Shown piece by piece: positions 41,123 to 49,750 of a stretch of 59,879 nucleotides of DNA; positions within the stretch are counted from its first letter, which is position 1; the number at the start of each line of letters is the position of its first letter. The stretch is from positions 1-59,879 of the forward strand of contig CANBQT010000014.1 of NCBI GenBank assembly GCA_947371755.1, read 5' to 3'. Both the position numbers and the translations under genes were made by a program. The notes under the pieces were generated by a model that had not been told where the DNA came from, made no database searches, and saw nothing but the letters and a program-made list of their open reading frames with translations. This stretch comes from Chitinophagaceae bacterium (GTDB lineage: Bacteria > Bacteroidota > Bacteroidia > Chitinophagales > Chitinophagaceae).

Positions 41123-41971
41123 CTAATATTTAGGACAACGATAAGATTGGATATTGAACGACATGCCCACCTGGATGGTTAAAAAAGCGTCTTTTTGACT
41201 ACTATTTCCTCTTTGGCGATCCTTAATTCCGATGGAAGCGCCGGTTTCATAACTTCTATCCTGCAAAAGAAAGGCAGGAGATGCTACCCCATTGGGCAGT
41301 GGCGGAAAAGCAGCTGCACCAGCATAGGTGCCACTCACATCATCCAGATAATCAGTATTGGTAAATCGATAAGAGATCTCACCAAAAACATTCGTGCTTT
41401 CATTTAAAGCATATTTCATGCCCACTCCAAATGGAATACATACTGCTATTGGACTGTATTGTTTTTTGCTAGGATATAATGCCGAACCCTGACCCTCGGT
41501 ACCCAATGGTCTTAAGAGGTATTTTTGACCAGCTAAATAAGCGTAAGGATCAAAAGAAAAGATACCCAGGCCCAGGCTCACATAGGGTGTAAATCGGTAT
41601 TCCTCGAAGCCAGGCACAAATCTAAAAAAGTTAAAATCGCCTGAAACACTCATTTCCCAAACATCTGTATTGAAACTCAGGTTTCGCTGACGTTCAGTAG
41701 GGTTATTACTGTACACATCGCTATAAGCCAGAAAACTATAGTTGCCGGAGATTTTAACTCCTACGTAGTTATTTAATTGTTTTCTATAAAAAATACCCCC
41801 TGAAAATTTAGGGCGGTTTATTTGCATGCCGGTATTTAAATCGCCGAAATAATGTCCTAATCCTACTGAAAAACCATATTCTGCCTCATGATTATACGCA
41901 TCTACCACCTGAGCATGAGAAGTGCTCAATGAAACGATCAAGATTAATAGTAGTCCGGTTTTTCGCAGCAT
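41123..41971 (-). CDS. porG: DUF6089/PorG-like outer membrane beta-barrel protein
   Basis: The 282-residue protein has a signal peptide (MLRKTGLLLILIVSLSTSHA) and begins EYGFSVGLGHYFGDLN, then alternating beta-strands (YVGVKISGNYSFLAYSD, FTPYVSLGLGIFSFDPYAYL, SPIAVCIPFGVGMKYALNES, NVFGEISYRFTNTDYLDDVS). The DUF6089 family and its place between nadK and uppS-bamA match PorG, an outer membrane component of the type IX secretion system in Bacteroidota. The symbol depends partly on gene order, so it is offered with moderate confidence. Confidence 0.75.
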   Translation of the reverse strand: MLRKTGLLLILIVSLSTSHAQVVDAYNHEAEYGFSVGLGHYFGDLNTGMQINRPKFSGGIFYRKQLNNYVGVKISGNYSFLAYSDVYSNNPTERQRNLSFNTDVWEMSVSGDFNFFRFVPGFEEYRFTPYVSLGLGIFSFDPYAYLAGQKYLLRPLGTEGQGSALYPSKKQYSPIAVCIPFGVGMKYALNESTNVFGEISYRFTNTDYLDDVSGTYAGAAAFPPLPNGVASPAFLLQDRSYETGASIGIKDRQRGNSSQKDAFLTIQVGMSFNIQSYRCPKY

Positions 41972-42027
41972 GTGGTTTATTTCATCTATCTATTGTAAAA
42001 TAGCATCAATTTTCTCTAAGGTAAAAG

Positions 42028-42906
42028 TTAATTTCTTTTGTCCAAGCCCCAGGTTAATTTAGTTCTTAGTGTAGAAAGGAAATTATTTTCGTTTAGCCTT
42101 GCAAGGTTAATATAAAATTTCTCTTTCCGAACCGCCAACTGAATCGATTTTGTGACTATTTCTCTTCTGGCATCCAATGCACATATAAATTGATCGGCCC
42201 TACCCTCCACTTCAAAAGAGATCACATTTGAATCAGGAACTACGATAGAACGTACGTTTAGGTTGTGTGGCGCCACCGGAGTAATCACAAAACTAGAGGA
42301 TTCTGGAAATACAATGGGGCCATTGCAACTCATATTGTACCCTGTTGAACCTGTTGGAGTGGCAACAATCAGTCCGTCTGCCCAGTAAGTATTCAAAAAC
42401 TCCCCGTTCAGGTAGGTATGAATTTTTATCATGGGTGATATGTCGCGTTTGTGAATAGCAAATTCGTTCAACGCAAAAGGCGCATCACCAAATAATGATT
42501 CATTCGAATCGAGGTGTATCAGGGTTCTTTTTTCAATATGAAAAGTCCGGTTAATCAGTGCATCCACAGCAGTTGAAAGCTCTTCCCTGCTAATACTGGC
42601 TAAAAAACCAAGTCGGCCAAAATTGATACCCAGGATAGGAATATTCGTTTGTTTCACCAGCGTAACAGCATCCAACATTGTTCCATCGCCGCCAATACTG
42701 ATCAATATATCAATATCATTACTGAGATCAGCAGATTTTGTATAGGGAATTAATTTTTGATAGATGGCTTGGGGGAAAGTGAATTGCTCTAATAATTGAT
42801 GGAAAATAAAGATGGTGGTATCATAGCGCATTAATTCCTCCAGCAATAGCAGGATAGGATTTTCCTGTTCAAAATCAAGGCCCCGACTATAGATTGCTAC
42901 CTTCAT
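42028..42906 (-). CDS. nadK: NAD kinase
   Basis: The 292-residue enzyme phosphorylates NAD to NADP. The defining GGDGTML is at 72-78, NFGRLGFLA near 95, and the glycine-rich TPTGSTGYNMSCNGPIV with the conserved PVAPHNLNVRSIV further on. It starts 9 nt after the upstream Omp85 gene and precedes the PorG-like gene, the usual arrangement in this phylum. Confidence 0.94.
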   Translation of the reverse strand: MKVAIYSRGLDFEQENPILLLLEELMRYDTTIFIFHQLLEQFTFPQAIYQKLIPYTKSADLSNDIDILISIGGDGTMLDAVTLVKQTNIPILGINFGRLGFLASISREELSTAVDALINRTFHIEKRTLIHLDSNESLFGDAPFALNEFAIHKRDISPMIKIHTYLNGEFLNTYWADGLIVATPTGSTGYNMSCNGPIVFPESSSFVITPVAPHNLNVRSIVVPDSNVISFEVEGRADQFICALDARREIVTKSIQLAVRKEKFYINLARLNENNFLSTLRTKLTWGLDKRN

Positions 42907-42915
42907 AAATTTCCT

Positions 42916-44355
42916 TTAAAAGTCATTTCTGCTCTGTAAATATAAGCCTTGTTTGCCCAGCTGGTTAAAGCTATACTCAATTTTAAATACAAAATCGTAG
43001 ATAGAAACAATATCCATACCAAAACCCCAGGTATGTAAAAGCGTATTATTCAAGGTATTTGAAGGGGATGCATGGGGCAAATTCGCATAACCAAGATCAG
43101 TGTATGCTTTAAGATATATGCGAAAAGGAATCAGGTCGTGCGTTTTGCTTTTGAATGGATTTTTCACATCAAAGTGCAGTATTTCGCGATGGATACTGCT
43201 TTTGAGCATGATACCCGCCATACCATCCACTACATTATATTCTAAACCACGCATTTGAAAATTGCTGTACCCAAACATTTTTTGATCGATATAACCATTG
43301 CTCGGCGGAGATTTTACCTGGGCCATTGCTTCGAAGTGCATGAAAGATTTCTTTGCAACTGGAAAAGCAAATACCGCTCGTGCATTGGCCATCCATAAAT
43401 TTGTCTCATGATCTAATCCGCGTTTATAAATATTTCCCTGAAACAAAAATCCATCCTTTGGATACGCATTGTTATCGGCATGATAATAACGGAAGCCATA
43501 ATTAAAATCGATATACTTAAAATCGGTTCCCTGATTAGTGAAATAATTAGGATTAATTTTTAATACAGTATCAGCGATATGTTCTTTGTTATAAGAGATC
43601 CTGAAAGTATGTCTTTGCCGAACATCTGGGCGATAGGAATAAGTAAAATCAAAACGGGTTTGTGTTCTTACAAATGCATCATCTTTTCTAAAGAATAATT
43701 GCTTGTTATCGCCTGTGGCATAATTGAGTTCTTTTTGTCCTGCGTAGATAAACCCAATATTAAAACCGCTTTTAAGTTTGCGATCAGCGAAAGGCAGATC
43801 ATAGCGCAATGTGATTTGTTTGGTATATCCTGTAATCAGCCACACGTCGAGGTTATCGTTTCTTCCGGTAATATTATTTTGAATGAATTTAATCCCATAA
43901 TTCACCCTGTCTAAACTTCTATGTTGTTCTACCCACCACTGATTAAAATTTCTATCAACGAGTTTAAAGTATAAAAGCGGAAATAGATACCAGCGTTCTT
44001 TTACATTTATTTGAATCTCTAATGTATTATTGATTTGTATCGGCAACAATTCCACGTCTACAAATAATGAAGTGTTCATTAATTGTTGCTTTGATAATTT
44101 CAATTCTGCGCTAATGTCTTTGACTGCAATAGGGTCGCCACGATGAAAAGCTAATTCTCTCAGAATGATCTGTGGCTTGGTTCTTTTATTTCCCTGAACA
44201 GTTATTTTTTGGATGATAACGGAATCGGTGCTGCCATCTGTTTTATAAGTCGACTCCCATTTAGAATTGATGCTATCTTTTAACGGATTGATCAGAGCCT
44301 GCGCATGCACACACAAAAAAAGTCCCATTAAGAAAAAGATGCACCAATGCTTCAT
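42916..44355 (-). CDS. BamA/TamA family outer membrane protein
   Basis: The 479-residue Omp85-type protein has a signal peptide (ending CVHAQA) and a single recognisable POTRA domain (about 46-120; KITVQGNKRTKPQIILRELA and IQINVKERWYLFPLLYFKL). A C-terminal barrel follows (KLKSGFNIGFIYAGQKELNY; GYSNFQMRGLEYNVVDGMAG). It is much smaller than BamA, so it is a distinct translocon or assembly factor of unknown client. It overlaps none of its neighbours but is only 9 nt from nadK. Confidence 0.87.
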   Translation of the reverse strand: MKHWCIFFLMGLFLCVHAQALINPLKDSINSKWESTYKTDGSTDSVIIQKITVQGNKRTKPQIILRELAFHRGDPIAVKDISAELKLSKQQLMNTSLFVDVELLPIQINNTLEIQINVKERWYLFPLLYFKLVDRNFNQWWVEQHRSLDRVNYGIKFIQNNITGRNDNLDVWLITGYTKQITLRYDLPFADRKLKSGFNIGFIYAGQKELNYATGDNKQLFFRKDDAFVRTQTRFDFTYSYRPDVRQRHTFRISYNKEHIADTVLKINPNYFTNQGTDFKYIDFNYGFRYYHADNNAYPKDGFLFQGNIYKRGLDHETNLWMANARAVFAFPVAKKSFMHFEAMAQVKSPPSNGYIDQKMFGYSNFQMRGLEYNVVDGMAGIMLKSSIHREILHFDVKNPFKSKTHDLIPFRIYLKAYTDLGYANLPHASPSNTLNNTLLHTWGFGMDIVSIYDFVFKIEYSFNQLGKQGLYLQSRNDF

Positions 44356-44396
44356 TGCACTACCTGTTTCTGGTGATTAAAAATAGGTGATTGCAA

Positions 44397-45056
44397 TTAT
44401 ACATTCAGATAAGCCAATAAATGGTTGTAATTGTCTTTTAGTTCATTACTGTACTGTTCTTCACCAAAATAATAGCGAACAATGTATTCGTAGCGCTGGA
44501 ATGTGGCAACGATGGCAGAGATTTCTATTTTATTAACTTTCAAAGTAATGATCACCAATCCGGTTTCAGGTTCGGTAAAAGTATTACACTGGGTAATCAA
44601 AGCATCGTTTGTTTCTACCAGTCTGCTGATTTCTCCGAACGAAAAATTGCGTTTACTGATCTCTAAAACGATGAGTCCGCCTGGTTCATTATTACCTAGG
44701 AAATTGGAAAGGCGATAGAGTAATTCGGTGATGGAAATTACTCCTAATAATTCTGATTGATCGTTGATGACTGGTACTAAGGAGATCTCTTTTTCTGCTG
44801 CTAATTTTAAAGCGGTAAGAAAATGTTCTTCACTTTTAATGGAATAAGGAAGAATAGGAGTGCTTTCGAAACCAATAGCCTGTTCTTCTGAAACGTCGAG
44901 CAGGTCTGACTTTGACACTAGTCCCACGTATTTCTCTTCCGATAAAACGGGCAGGTGTTGCACGTCGTAATCTTCCATCAACTGCAATGCTAATGAAGCA
45001 CTATCTGTTAGATGTACAGATGGGAATCCGGAATTAATTAATTGGGTTGCTAGCAT
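44397..45056 (-). CDS. CBS domain-containing protein
   Basis: The 219-residue cytoplasmic protein has two CBS repeats (about 1-130): LMEDYDVQHLPVLSEEKYVGLVSKSDLL and KEISLVPVINDQSELLGVIS with ITELLYRLS. A C-terminal ACT-like half (about 130-219; GGLIVLEISKRNFSFGEISR) follows. CBS pairs sense adenine nucleotides; the partner is unknown. The gene lies upstream of the Omp85-nadK-porG set, as in other Bacteroidota, with a 41-nt spacer. Confidence 0.86.
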   Translation of the reverse strand: MLATQLINSGFPSVHLTDSASLALQLMEDYDVQHLPVLSEEKYVGLVSKSDLLDVSEEQAIGFESTPILPYSIKSEEHFLTALKLAAEKEISLVPVINDQSELLGVISITELLYRLSNFLGNNEPGGLIVLEISKRNFSFGEISRLVETNDALITQCNTFTEPETGLVIITLKVNKIEISAIVATFQRYEYIVRYYFGEEQYSNELKDNYNHLLAYLNV

Positions 45057-45103
45057 GCTTATCTTTCTAAAGCGTAAACAAAAAATAGGCCAAGCATTAT
45101 AGG

Positions 45104-45862
45104 CTATGGAAGTTTCTTCAGAAAATCATCCAAGATCCTATTGAATTCATCAGGTACTTCCATCATAGGTGCGTGCCCACATTTGTCTATAAAATGCAGT
45201 TCGCTATTAGGAATTAATTTTTGAAATTCCTGACCCACAAATGGAGGCGTGATAATATCGTTATTACCCCAGATTAAAAGGGTAGGTTGTTTAATTTGAT
45301 TGAGTTCTTCACCCAGATTATTTCTGATAGCACTTTTAGCAAGAGAAATAATTTTAATCACTTTAATTCTATTATTAGTGATTTCAAACACTTCGTCAAC
45401 TAATTCAGTTGTTGCCATTGCGGGATCGTAGAAAGTAACTTCCGTTTTCTTTTTGATATAATCGCGATCGCCTCTTTTCGGATAACTATCGCCCATGCCA
45501 TTCTCAAAAAGTCCGCTACTACCGGTAAGAATCAACGATTTGATTTTTTCGGGGTGCTTTAAAATATGCACCAGCGCCACATGTCCGCCTAAAGAATTTC
45601 CCAGTAAATTAATATTGTTATATCCTCTTAATTCAATGAATTTCTGAACGTGTTTTTCCAGACCACCTACAGTAGTATGAAAGATATCCAATTCGAATAA
45701 AGGCAAAAGGGGTACGATTACTTTGTACGACTTTTTGAAATATTCTACCAGATCGGCAAAATTGCTCAATGCACCAAAAAGACCGTGGAGTAATAACAGA
45801 GGTTCGCCCTCTCCTTCTTCTATAAACTTAAACTTGTCCTGTTCTTGTATTTTGTAATCCAT
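45104..45862 (-). CDS. Alpha/beta hydrolase
   Basis: The 252-residue alpha/beta-hydrolase has the oxyanion region LLLLHGLFGALSNF, the nucleophile Ser90 in LLGNSLGGHVAL, the acid in LLIWGNNDIITP and the catalytic His in DKCGHAPMMEVPDEF. No signal peptide is present. Substrates of this subgroup include esters and lactones, but nothing narrows the choice here. A 160-bp spacer precedes it, holding the 14-bp palindrome TTTTTTGCAAAAAA (45915-45928). Confidence 0.87.
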   Translation of the reverse strand: MDYKIQEQDKFKFIEEGEGEPLLLLHGLFGALSNFADLVEYFKKSYKVIVPLLPLFELDIFHTTVGGLEKHVQKFIELRGYNNINLLGNSLGGHVALVHILKHPEKIKSLILTGSSGLFENGMGDSYPKRGDRDYIKKKTEVTFYDPAMATTELVDEVFEITNNRIKVIKIISLAKSAIRNNLGEELNQIKQPTLLIWGNNDIITPPFVGQEFQKLIPNSELHFIDKCGHAPMMEVPDEFNRILDDFLKKLP

Positions 45863-46022
45863 GTGTTTAATTCTTATGCAGGCAGTCGACTATCAAATTA
45901 CCCAATATCTTTTATTTTTTGCAAAAAACTATCCATTTTGTTTGATAGGGTTCGTGCAAAATACAGATTTTAAGGTTAAGAACAGTCAATATCCTCTTTA
46001 CCAATCTATTACCATTGGATTC

Positions 46023-46550
46023 CTATTTATTTAAGTGCTCGAAAAAATCAGACAATTCTTGAAAAGCTCCTTTTAAAACAGGTAAGATTTTTTCAAAGAG
46101 TGCCATGAATTTTGGGGCAATGGGTTTTATATAGGCATACGAAACAGAATCGCTGATCATGTATGTTTTTAGCAAGTGCAATTTATCGGCATAGAATAAG
46201 ATCACACTAAAAATGCAGGCATATAATAAAGCATAGAGCAATATGCCTGCTAATCTGTTCAGCCATCCCAGCATCACCAGTTCCAGGCTGGTTTCGATCA
46301 ATTTGCTTCCAATACGAACCAGGATCCAGACACCGACAAGAATGATCAAAAAAGCCAGGAATGGTAGCCATCCCAAAGCGATATGGGTATATTCCTTTAA
46401 CCATCTGGCCACTAATGCCGAAAATTTAACAGCGGCTGCTAGGCCTAAAAAAATGCCCACAAAAGAAAAGGACGCCAATACCAATCCTTTGCGATAGCCT
46501 TTTACGAGGGCAATCACTAGTAATATCAATAAAAGGATATCGATTAGCAT
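46023..46550 (-). CDS. CvpA family membrane protein
   Basis: The 175-residue protein has four hydrophobic helices. It begins LIDILLLILLVIALVKGYRKGLVLASF, the CvpA pattern, and includes LGWLNRLAGILLYALLYACI. CvpA is needed for colicin V production and envelope stress tolerance in enterobacteria; its molecular role is unknown. It follows the yqeY gene after 12 nt in a small operon with gldC. Confidence 0.87.
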   Translation of the reverse strand: MLIDILLLILLVIALVKGYRKGLVLASFSFVGIFLGLAAAVKFSALVARWLKEYTHIALGWLPFLAFLIILVGVWILVRIGSKLIETSLELVMLGWLNRLAGILLYALLYACIFSVILFYADKLHLLKTYMISDSVSYAYIKPIAPKFMALFEKILPVLKGAFQELSDFFEHLNK

Positions 46551-46562
46551 GTGGTTAAATTA

Positions 46563-47012
46563 CTAACCTAATAATGCTTTAACTGTGGTAGATATTGCTT
46601 TACCCTCTGCTTTTCCTGCTAATTGTTTAGAAGCCACCCCCATTACTTTGCCCATATCCTGAGGTCCGTTAGCACCAACAGCTGCAATAATACCTTTTAC
46701 AATTTCCTCCAATTCTGCAGCAGATAACTGTTGCGGAAGGAATTTTTCAATCACAGCAATTTCCTCTGATTCTTTCTGTGCCAGGTCGGGGCGATTTTGG
46801 GTTTGGTATATTTCCAGGCTGTCTTTGCGAGACTTCACCAGTTTTTGCAAGATCTTGATTTCACCGTCGGCAGTAACTACACCGTTAGCGCCGGGGTCGG
46901 TTTTGGCTTTAATGATTTCTGCTTTGATCGCGCGTAAACCTCTCAAAAGAGCTTCATCTTTTGCTTTCATAGCCTCTTTCATCTGGCTCATTACATTTTC
47001 TTCTAAGCTCAT
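46563..47012 (-). CDS. GatB/YqeY domain protein
   Basis: The 149-residue helical protein matches YqeY: MSLEENVMSQMKEAMKAKDE, LRGLRAIKAEIIKAKTDPG, VKSRKDSLEIYQTQNRPDLA, EIAVIEKFLPQQLSAAELEE and MGKVMGVASKQLAGKAEGKA. The domain is the same as the tRNA-binding tail of GatB, but free YqeY proteins have no proven role. It starts 6 nt after gldC and precedes the CvpA gene. Confidence 0.92.
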   Translation of the reverse strand: MSLEENVMSQMKEAMKAKDEALLRGLRAIKAEIIKAKTDPGANGVVTADGEIKILQKLVKSRKDSLEIYQTQNRPDLAQKESEEIAVIEKFLPQQLSAAELEEIVKGIIAAVGANGPQDMGKVMGVASKQLAGKAEGKAISTTVKALLG

Positions 47013-47018
47013 AGTTTA

Positions 47019-47363
47019 TTATTTATTTTCTTTCACTTGTGATTCGCGGAATTTCTGGTAGAAATCCTTGGCGTTTTGTTTCATTTGATTCACCAGTTCC
47101 TGATTTTGAGTGGCGCGCATAAAGGTATCGGCCATGCCCATAAAAGTCTGGTAGTAGAAGTCGGCCATTTCATCCACCATCATATCTTTTGTCCAGAGGT
47201 CGATGCGGAGTGCGGCTTTTTCTTGTGCGTCCCAGAAAGCCACCATCATAGATTTTGCGGGTTGCATCATCTCGGCGGTGCTATCTGTGGCCGACCAATT
47301 GATTTGTTCGGGCACTTTTTGTTCATCCAGGTGAATATCAATCGTAATGGTTGATTTGCTCAT
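47019..47363 (-). CDS. gldC: Gliding motility protein GldC
   Basis: The 114-residue protein starts MSKSTITIDIHLDEQKVPEQ followed by INWSATDS, the clear GldC signature, and has WDAQEKAALRIDLWTKDMMV with a terminal helix-rich tail. GldC is found across Bacteroidota and is named from Flavobacterium gliding, but also occurs in non-gliding species. A perfect -7 box TAGATTTG lies at 47394-47387, overlapping the end of the glycosyltransferase gene and 23 nt before the start, so gldC-yqeY-cvpA has its own promoter. Confidence 0.93.
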   Translation of the reverse strand: MSKSTITIDIHLDEQKVPEQINWSATDSTAEMMQPAKSMMVAFWDAQEKAALRIDLWTKDMMVDEMADFYYQTFMGMADTFMRATQNQELVNQMKQNAKDFYQKFRESQVKENK

Positions 47364-47386
47364 AGTTGTTTTTGATAAAGTGGGTG

Positions 47387-47394
47387 CAAATCTA
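47387..47394 (-). promoter_or_regulatory. Bacteroidota -7 promoter box (TAGATTTG) before gldC
   Basis: An exact TAnnTTTG match on the minus strand, partly inside the 3' end of the upstream glycosyltransferase gene. No -33 TTG at standard spacing was found. Confidence 0.5.
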
Positions 47395-48540
47395 CGATTT
47401 ATTCGTGGAAGCTGAAGGTGGGGCAGTTTTCAAAATGGCATTCCAGACCAGATCGGCGGTGGCATCCCAATTAAATTCAGCGGCACGGAGTTTCCCTTTT
47501 TCGATGAGTTGATCGCGAAGGGATTCGTCTTTATAGATGGCAAGCATCTGTTTGGCGATGGCGTCGGGGCTATTCGGGTCTGCAAAAAGGGCGGCATCAG
47601 CTGCGGCTTCGGGCATGCTGCTGGTATCGGAGCAGATCACGGGGGTGCCGGATTGCATCGCTTCGAGGATGGGAAGACCAAAACCTTCGAAAAGCGAAGG
47701 GTAAACCAGTGCGTAAGCGGAAGCGGTGATTTTGGCGAGTTGCTCGTCTGATACGTAGTTCAGCATCACCACGTCTTCGCGGTATTTATAGGTTTTGAGT
47801 TTGTCGATCAGGTCTTCGTATTGCCAGGCGAGGCGTCCTGCAACGAGAAGTTTCATATTACTTTTCTGCCATTTTTTAAAAAGTGAGAAGGCTTTGAGCA
47901 GGTTCATCAAGTTTTTGCGGGGGTGGATACCACCCACGAAAAGGAAGTATTCGCGGCCATCGGCATAGCCTGATTTGATGGCGTCTTTTTCTGCCCAGTG
48001 AATATTGTGAAAAATGGGGCGCGCAGCGCCACTTGCCACGGAAATCTTATCAGCTGAGATAGGATAATGTAACAGTATATCTTTTTTAGAGAACTCAGAA
48101 ACGGTGAGTACTTGCTGGGCTTTTTGCAGGAAGCGGGGGGTACCCCACTGATAGTAAAAGCGTTGGTGCCAGGACACTTGTTTGGGGAAGTGCTTAAAGG
48201 AAATATCATGCACGAATAAGAGCTGAGGCACGGAACTTGTTAAGCTGCAGAAGCCGTAGGGTTGCACCCAGACATCTGCTTTAAGGCGGCGAACTTCCGC
48301 TGCTGCGGCAAGATCGTACCAGTATTTGAAGGCGAACACGTGCCGCGCAGCGGGTTTAACCACAACAGCGCTACAATTCTTTTGAAACAAAAAACTTTCA
48401 TCAAAAGGGCGATCGAACAGGAAGATAAATTCATGTTCGGGATATTGTTTCGCGAGTCTGCTGAAAACTTCCTGCACAAACCAGCCATAGCCTTCGAGCT
48501 GATTTTTTTGTAGGAATATGGCGTTTACGGCGATGCGCAT
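47392..48540 (-). CDS. GT-B glycosyltransferase (GT4-like)
   Basis: The 382-residue cytoplasmic enzyme starts MRIAVNAIFLQKNQLEGYGW and has the GT4 C-terminal domain: YFLFVGGIHPRKNLMNLLKA, YPSLFEGFGLPILEAMQSGT and PVICSDTSSMPEA, with the EGFGLPxLE nucleotide-sugar site. It probably builds a surface polysaccharide or lipopolysaccharide. The ATG at 48540 is preferred to an upstream in-frame start; a perfect TATTTTTG lies only 4 nt upstream. Its DNA looks clearly richer in G and C than the flanking genes, which may indicate transfer. Confidence 0.88.
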   Translation of the reverse strand: MRIAVNAIFLQKNQLEGYGWFVQEVFSRLAKQYPEHEFIFLFDRPFDESFLFQKNCSAVVVKPAARHVFAFKYWYDLAAAAEVRRLKADVWVQPYGFCSLTSSVPQLLFVHDISFKHFPKQVSWHQRFYYQWGTPRFLQKAQQVLTVSEFSKKDILLHYPISADKISVASGAARPIFHNIHWAEKDAIKSGYADGREYFLFVGGIHPRKNLMNLLKAFSLFKKWQKSNMKLLVAGRLAWQYEDLIDKLKTYKYREDVVMLNYVSDEQLAKITASAYALVYPSLFEGFGLPILEAMQSGTPVICSDTSSMPEAAADAALFADPNSPDAIAKQMLAIYKDESLRDQLIEKGKLRAAEFNWDATADLVWNAILKTAPPSASTNKS

Positions 48541-48544
48541 GGGG

Positions 48545-48552
48545 CAAAAATA
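48545..48552 (-). promoter_or_regulatory. Bacteroidota -7 promoter box (TATTTTTG) 4 nt before the start codon
   Basis: An exact TAnnTTTG match. With the usual distance to the transcription start, the mRNA would begin at or next to the ATG at 48540. Confidence 0.45.
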
Positions 48553-48659
48553 ATGTGAGTTTTTTTCGTACAACAGTTTTTTATTTTTTTACGATAAAGC
48601 CAACGCCCAAAGAATAAGTTTAATAACTTCGAAACTATCTCAGGTAATACCATTGAACA

Positions 48660-49370
48660 ATGAATCTATTAAAAGGACTAGTAATCATCCCTTGCTATAA
48701 CGAGGAAATGGCTATCGGCAAATTGCTGACCGAAATGAAAGTTCTTTCTTTACCCCAGCATATTGATGTGGATGTGTTGGTAGTAAATGATTGCTCAAAA
48801 GATAAAACTTCGGCTAAGGCAAGAGAGTTTGGTGCCCGAGTGATTGATTTACCCATCAATCTTGGAATCGGCGGAGCCATGCAAACGGGCTTTATTTATG
48901 CGCAACAAAATAATTACGATTTTGCTGTACAAATGGATGGGGATGGACAACATCCTCCTGTTGAATTAATCAAACTTATCGATCATTTTATTACTTCTCA
49001 ATCGAACATCATAATTGGATCTAGATTTGTATTAAAGCAAGGATTTCAAAGTTCTACATTAAGAAGGATCGGTATCTCCTATTTCCATTACTTGACATAT
49101 TTATTTACAGGAAAAAGTATTTACGATATCACTTCCGGATTCCGTTTATTCGATAAGAAGACTATTCAAATTATCGCATCAAGATACCCGGACGATTATC
49201 CAGAACCCGAATCTTTAATTATTCTTTCAAAAGCAGGTTTGTCTGTTAAAGAAGTACCTGTGATCATGCGGGAAAGGCAGGGCGGCAAATCCTCTATCCG
49301 AAATTTTTCACAACTATATTATATGGCTAAAGTAACCATCGCCATGTTCTTTTCAAATATTAGAAAATAG
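48660..49370 (+). CDS. GT2 glycosyltransferase (dolichol-phosphate-mannose-synthase-like)
   Basis: The 236-residue enzyme has the GT-A motifs LVIIPCYNEEMAIGKLL, VVNDCSKDKTSAKAREFGAR, INLGIGGAMQTGFIYAQQN and MDGDGQHPPVELIKLI, then SGFRLFDKKTI. There are no C-terminal membrane helices, as in DPM1 proper. It likely charges a polyprenyl phosphate with a sugar. The membrane partner is probably the DUF2304 protein encoded 5 nt later, a pairing seen widely in bacteria. It is the first gene of a tight five-gene operon. Confidence 0.9.
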   Translation: MNLLKGLVIIPCYNEEMAIGKLLTEMKVLSLPQHIDVDVLVVNDCSKDKTSAKAREFGARVIDLPINLGIGGAMQTGFIYAQQNNYDFAVQMDGDGQHPPVELIKLIDHFITSQSNIIIGSRFVLKQGFQSSTLRRIGISYFHYLTYLFTGKSIYDITSGFRLFDKKTIQIIASRYPDDYPEPESLIILSKAGLSVKEVPVIMRERQGGKSSIRNFSQLYYMAKVTIAMFFSNIRK

Positions 49371-49375
49371 TTTTT

Positions 49376-49732
49376 ATGGGAAGAATACAAATTATTACCA
49401 TCCTCGTCAACCTGCTTTTCATATGGTATGTGGCGTACTTAATCATCAAAGGAAAATTGAGAGAAGAGTATTCTATCGTCTGGTGCGTTTGTACAGTGAT
49501 CCTTTTGGTATTTTCATTCTGGCGCAATGGCTTACAAGTGGTATCTAATTTATTCGGCATTTATGAACCACCCAATATGGTTTTTACTGCCGCTATATTT
49601 GTGGCCCTTATCTATTTATTACATTTAAGTGTAGTGGCTTCGAGGCTGCATGAACAAAACAAAAAACTGGCACAAGAAATTTCATTGATCAAATTACAAT
49701 TGAAGGAATTAGCTACTAAAGAAAATTCCTAA
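49376..49732 (+). CDS. DUF2304 membrane protein
   Basis: The 118-residue protein has three hydrophobic helices (about 3-22, 34-52, 68-90) and a charged C-terminal helix. KLREEYSIVWCVCTVILLVF and NLFGIYEPPNMVFTAAIFVA are the DUF2304 hallmarks. These small membrane proteins are almost always encoded next to a GT2 enzyme and are thought to anchor it or help handle polyprenyl-phosphate sugars. The genes are spaced 5 and 18 nt from their neighbours. Confidence 0.9.
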   Translation: MGRIQIITILVNLLFIWYVAYLIIKGKLREEYSIVWCVCTVILLVFSFWRNGLQVVSNLFGIYEPPNMVFTAAIFVALIYLLHLSVVASRLHEQNKKLAQEISLIKLQLKELATKENS

Positions 49733-49750
49733 TTAATCAAAAGCTTCTAA

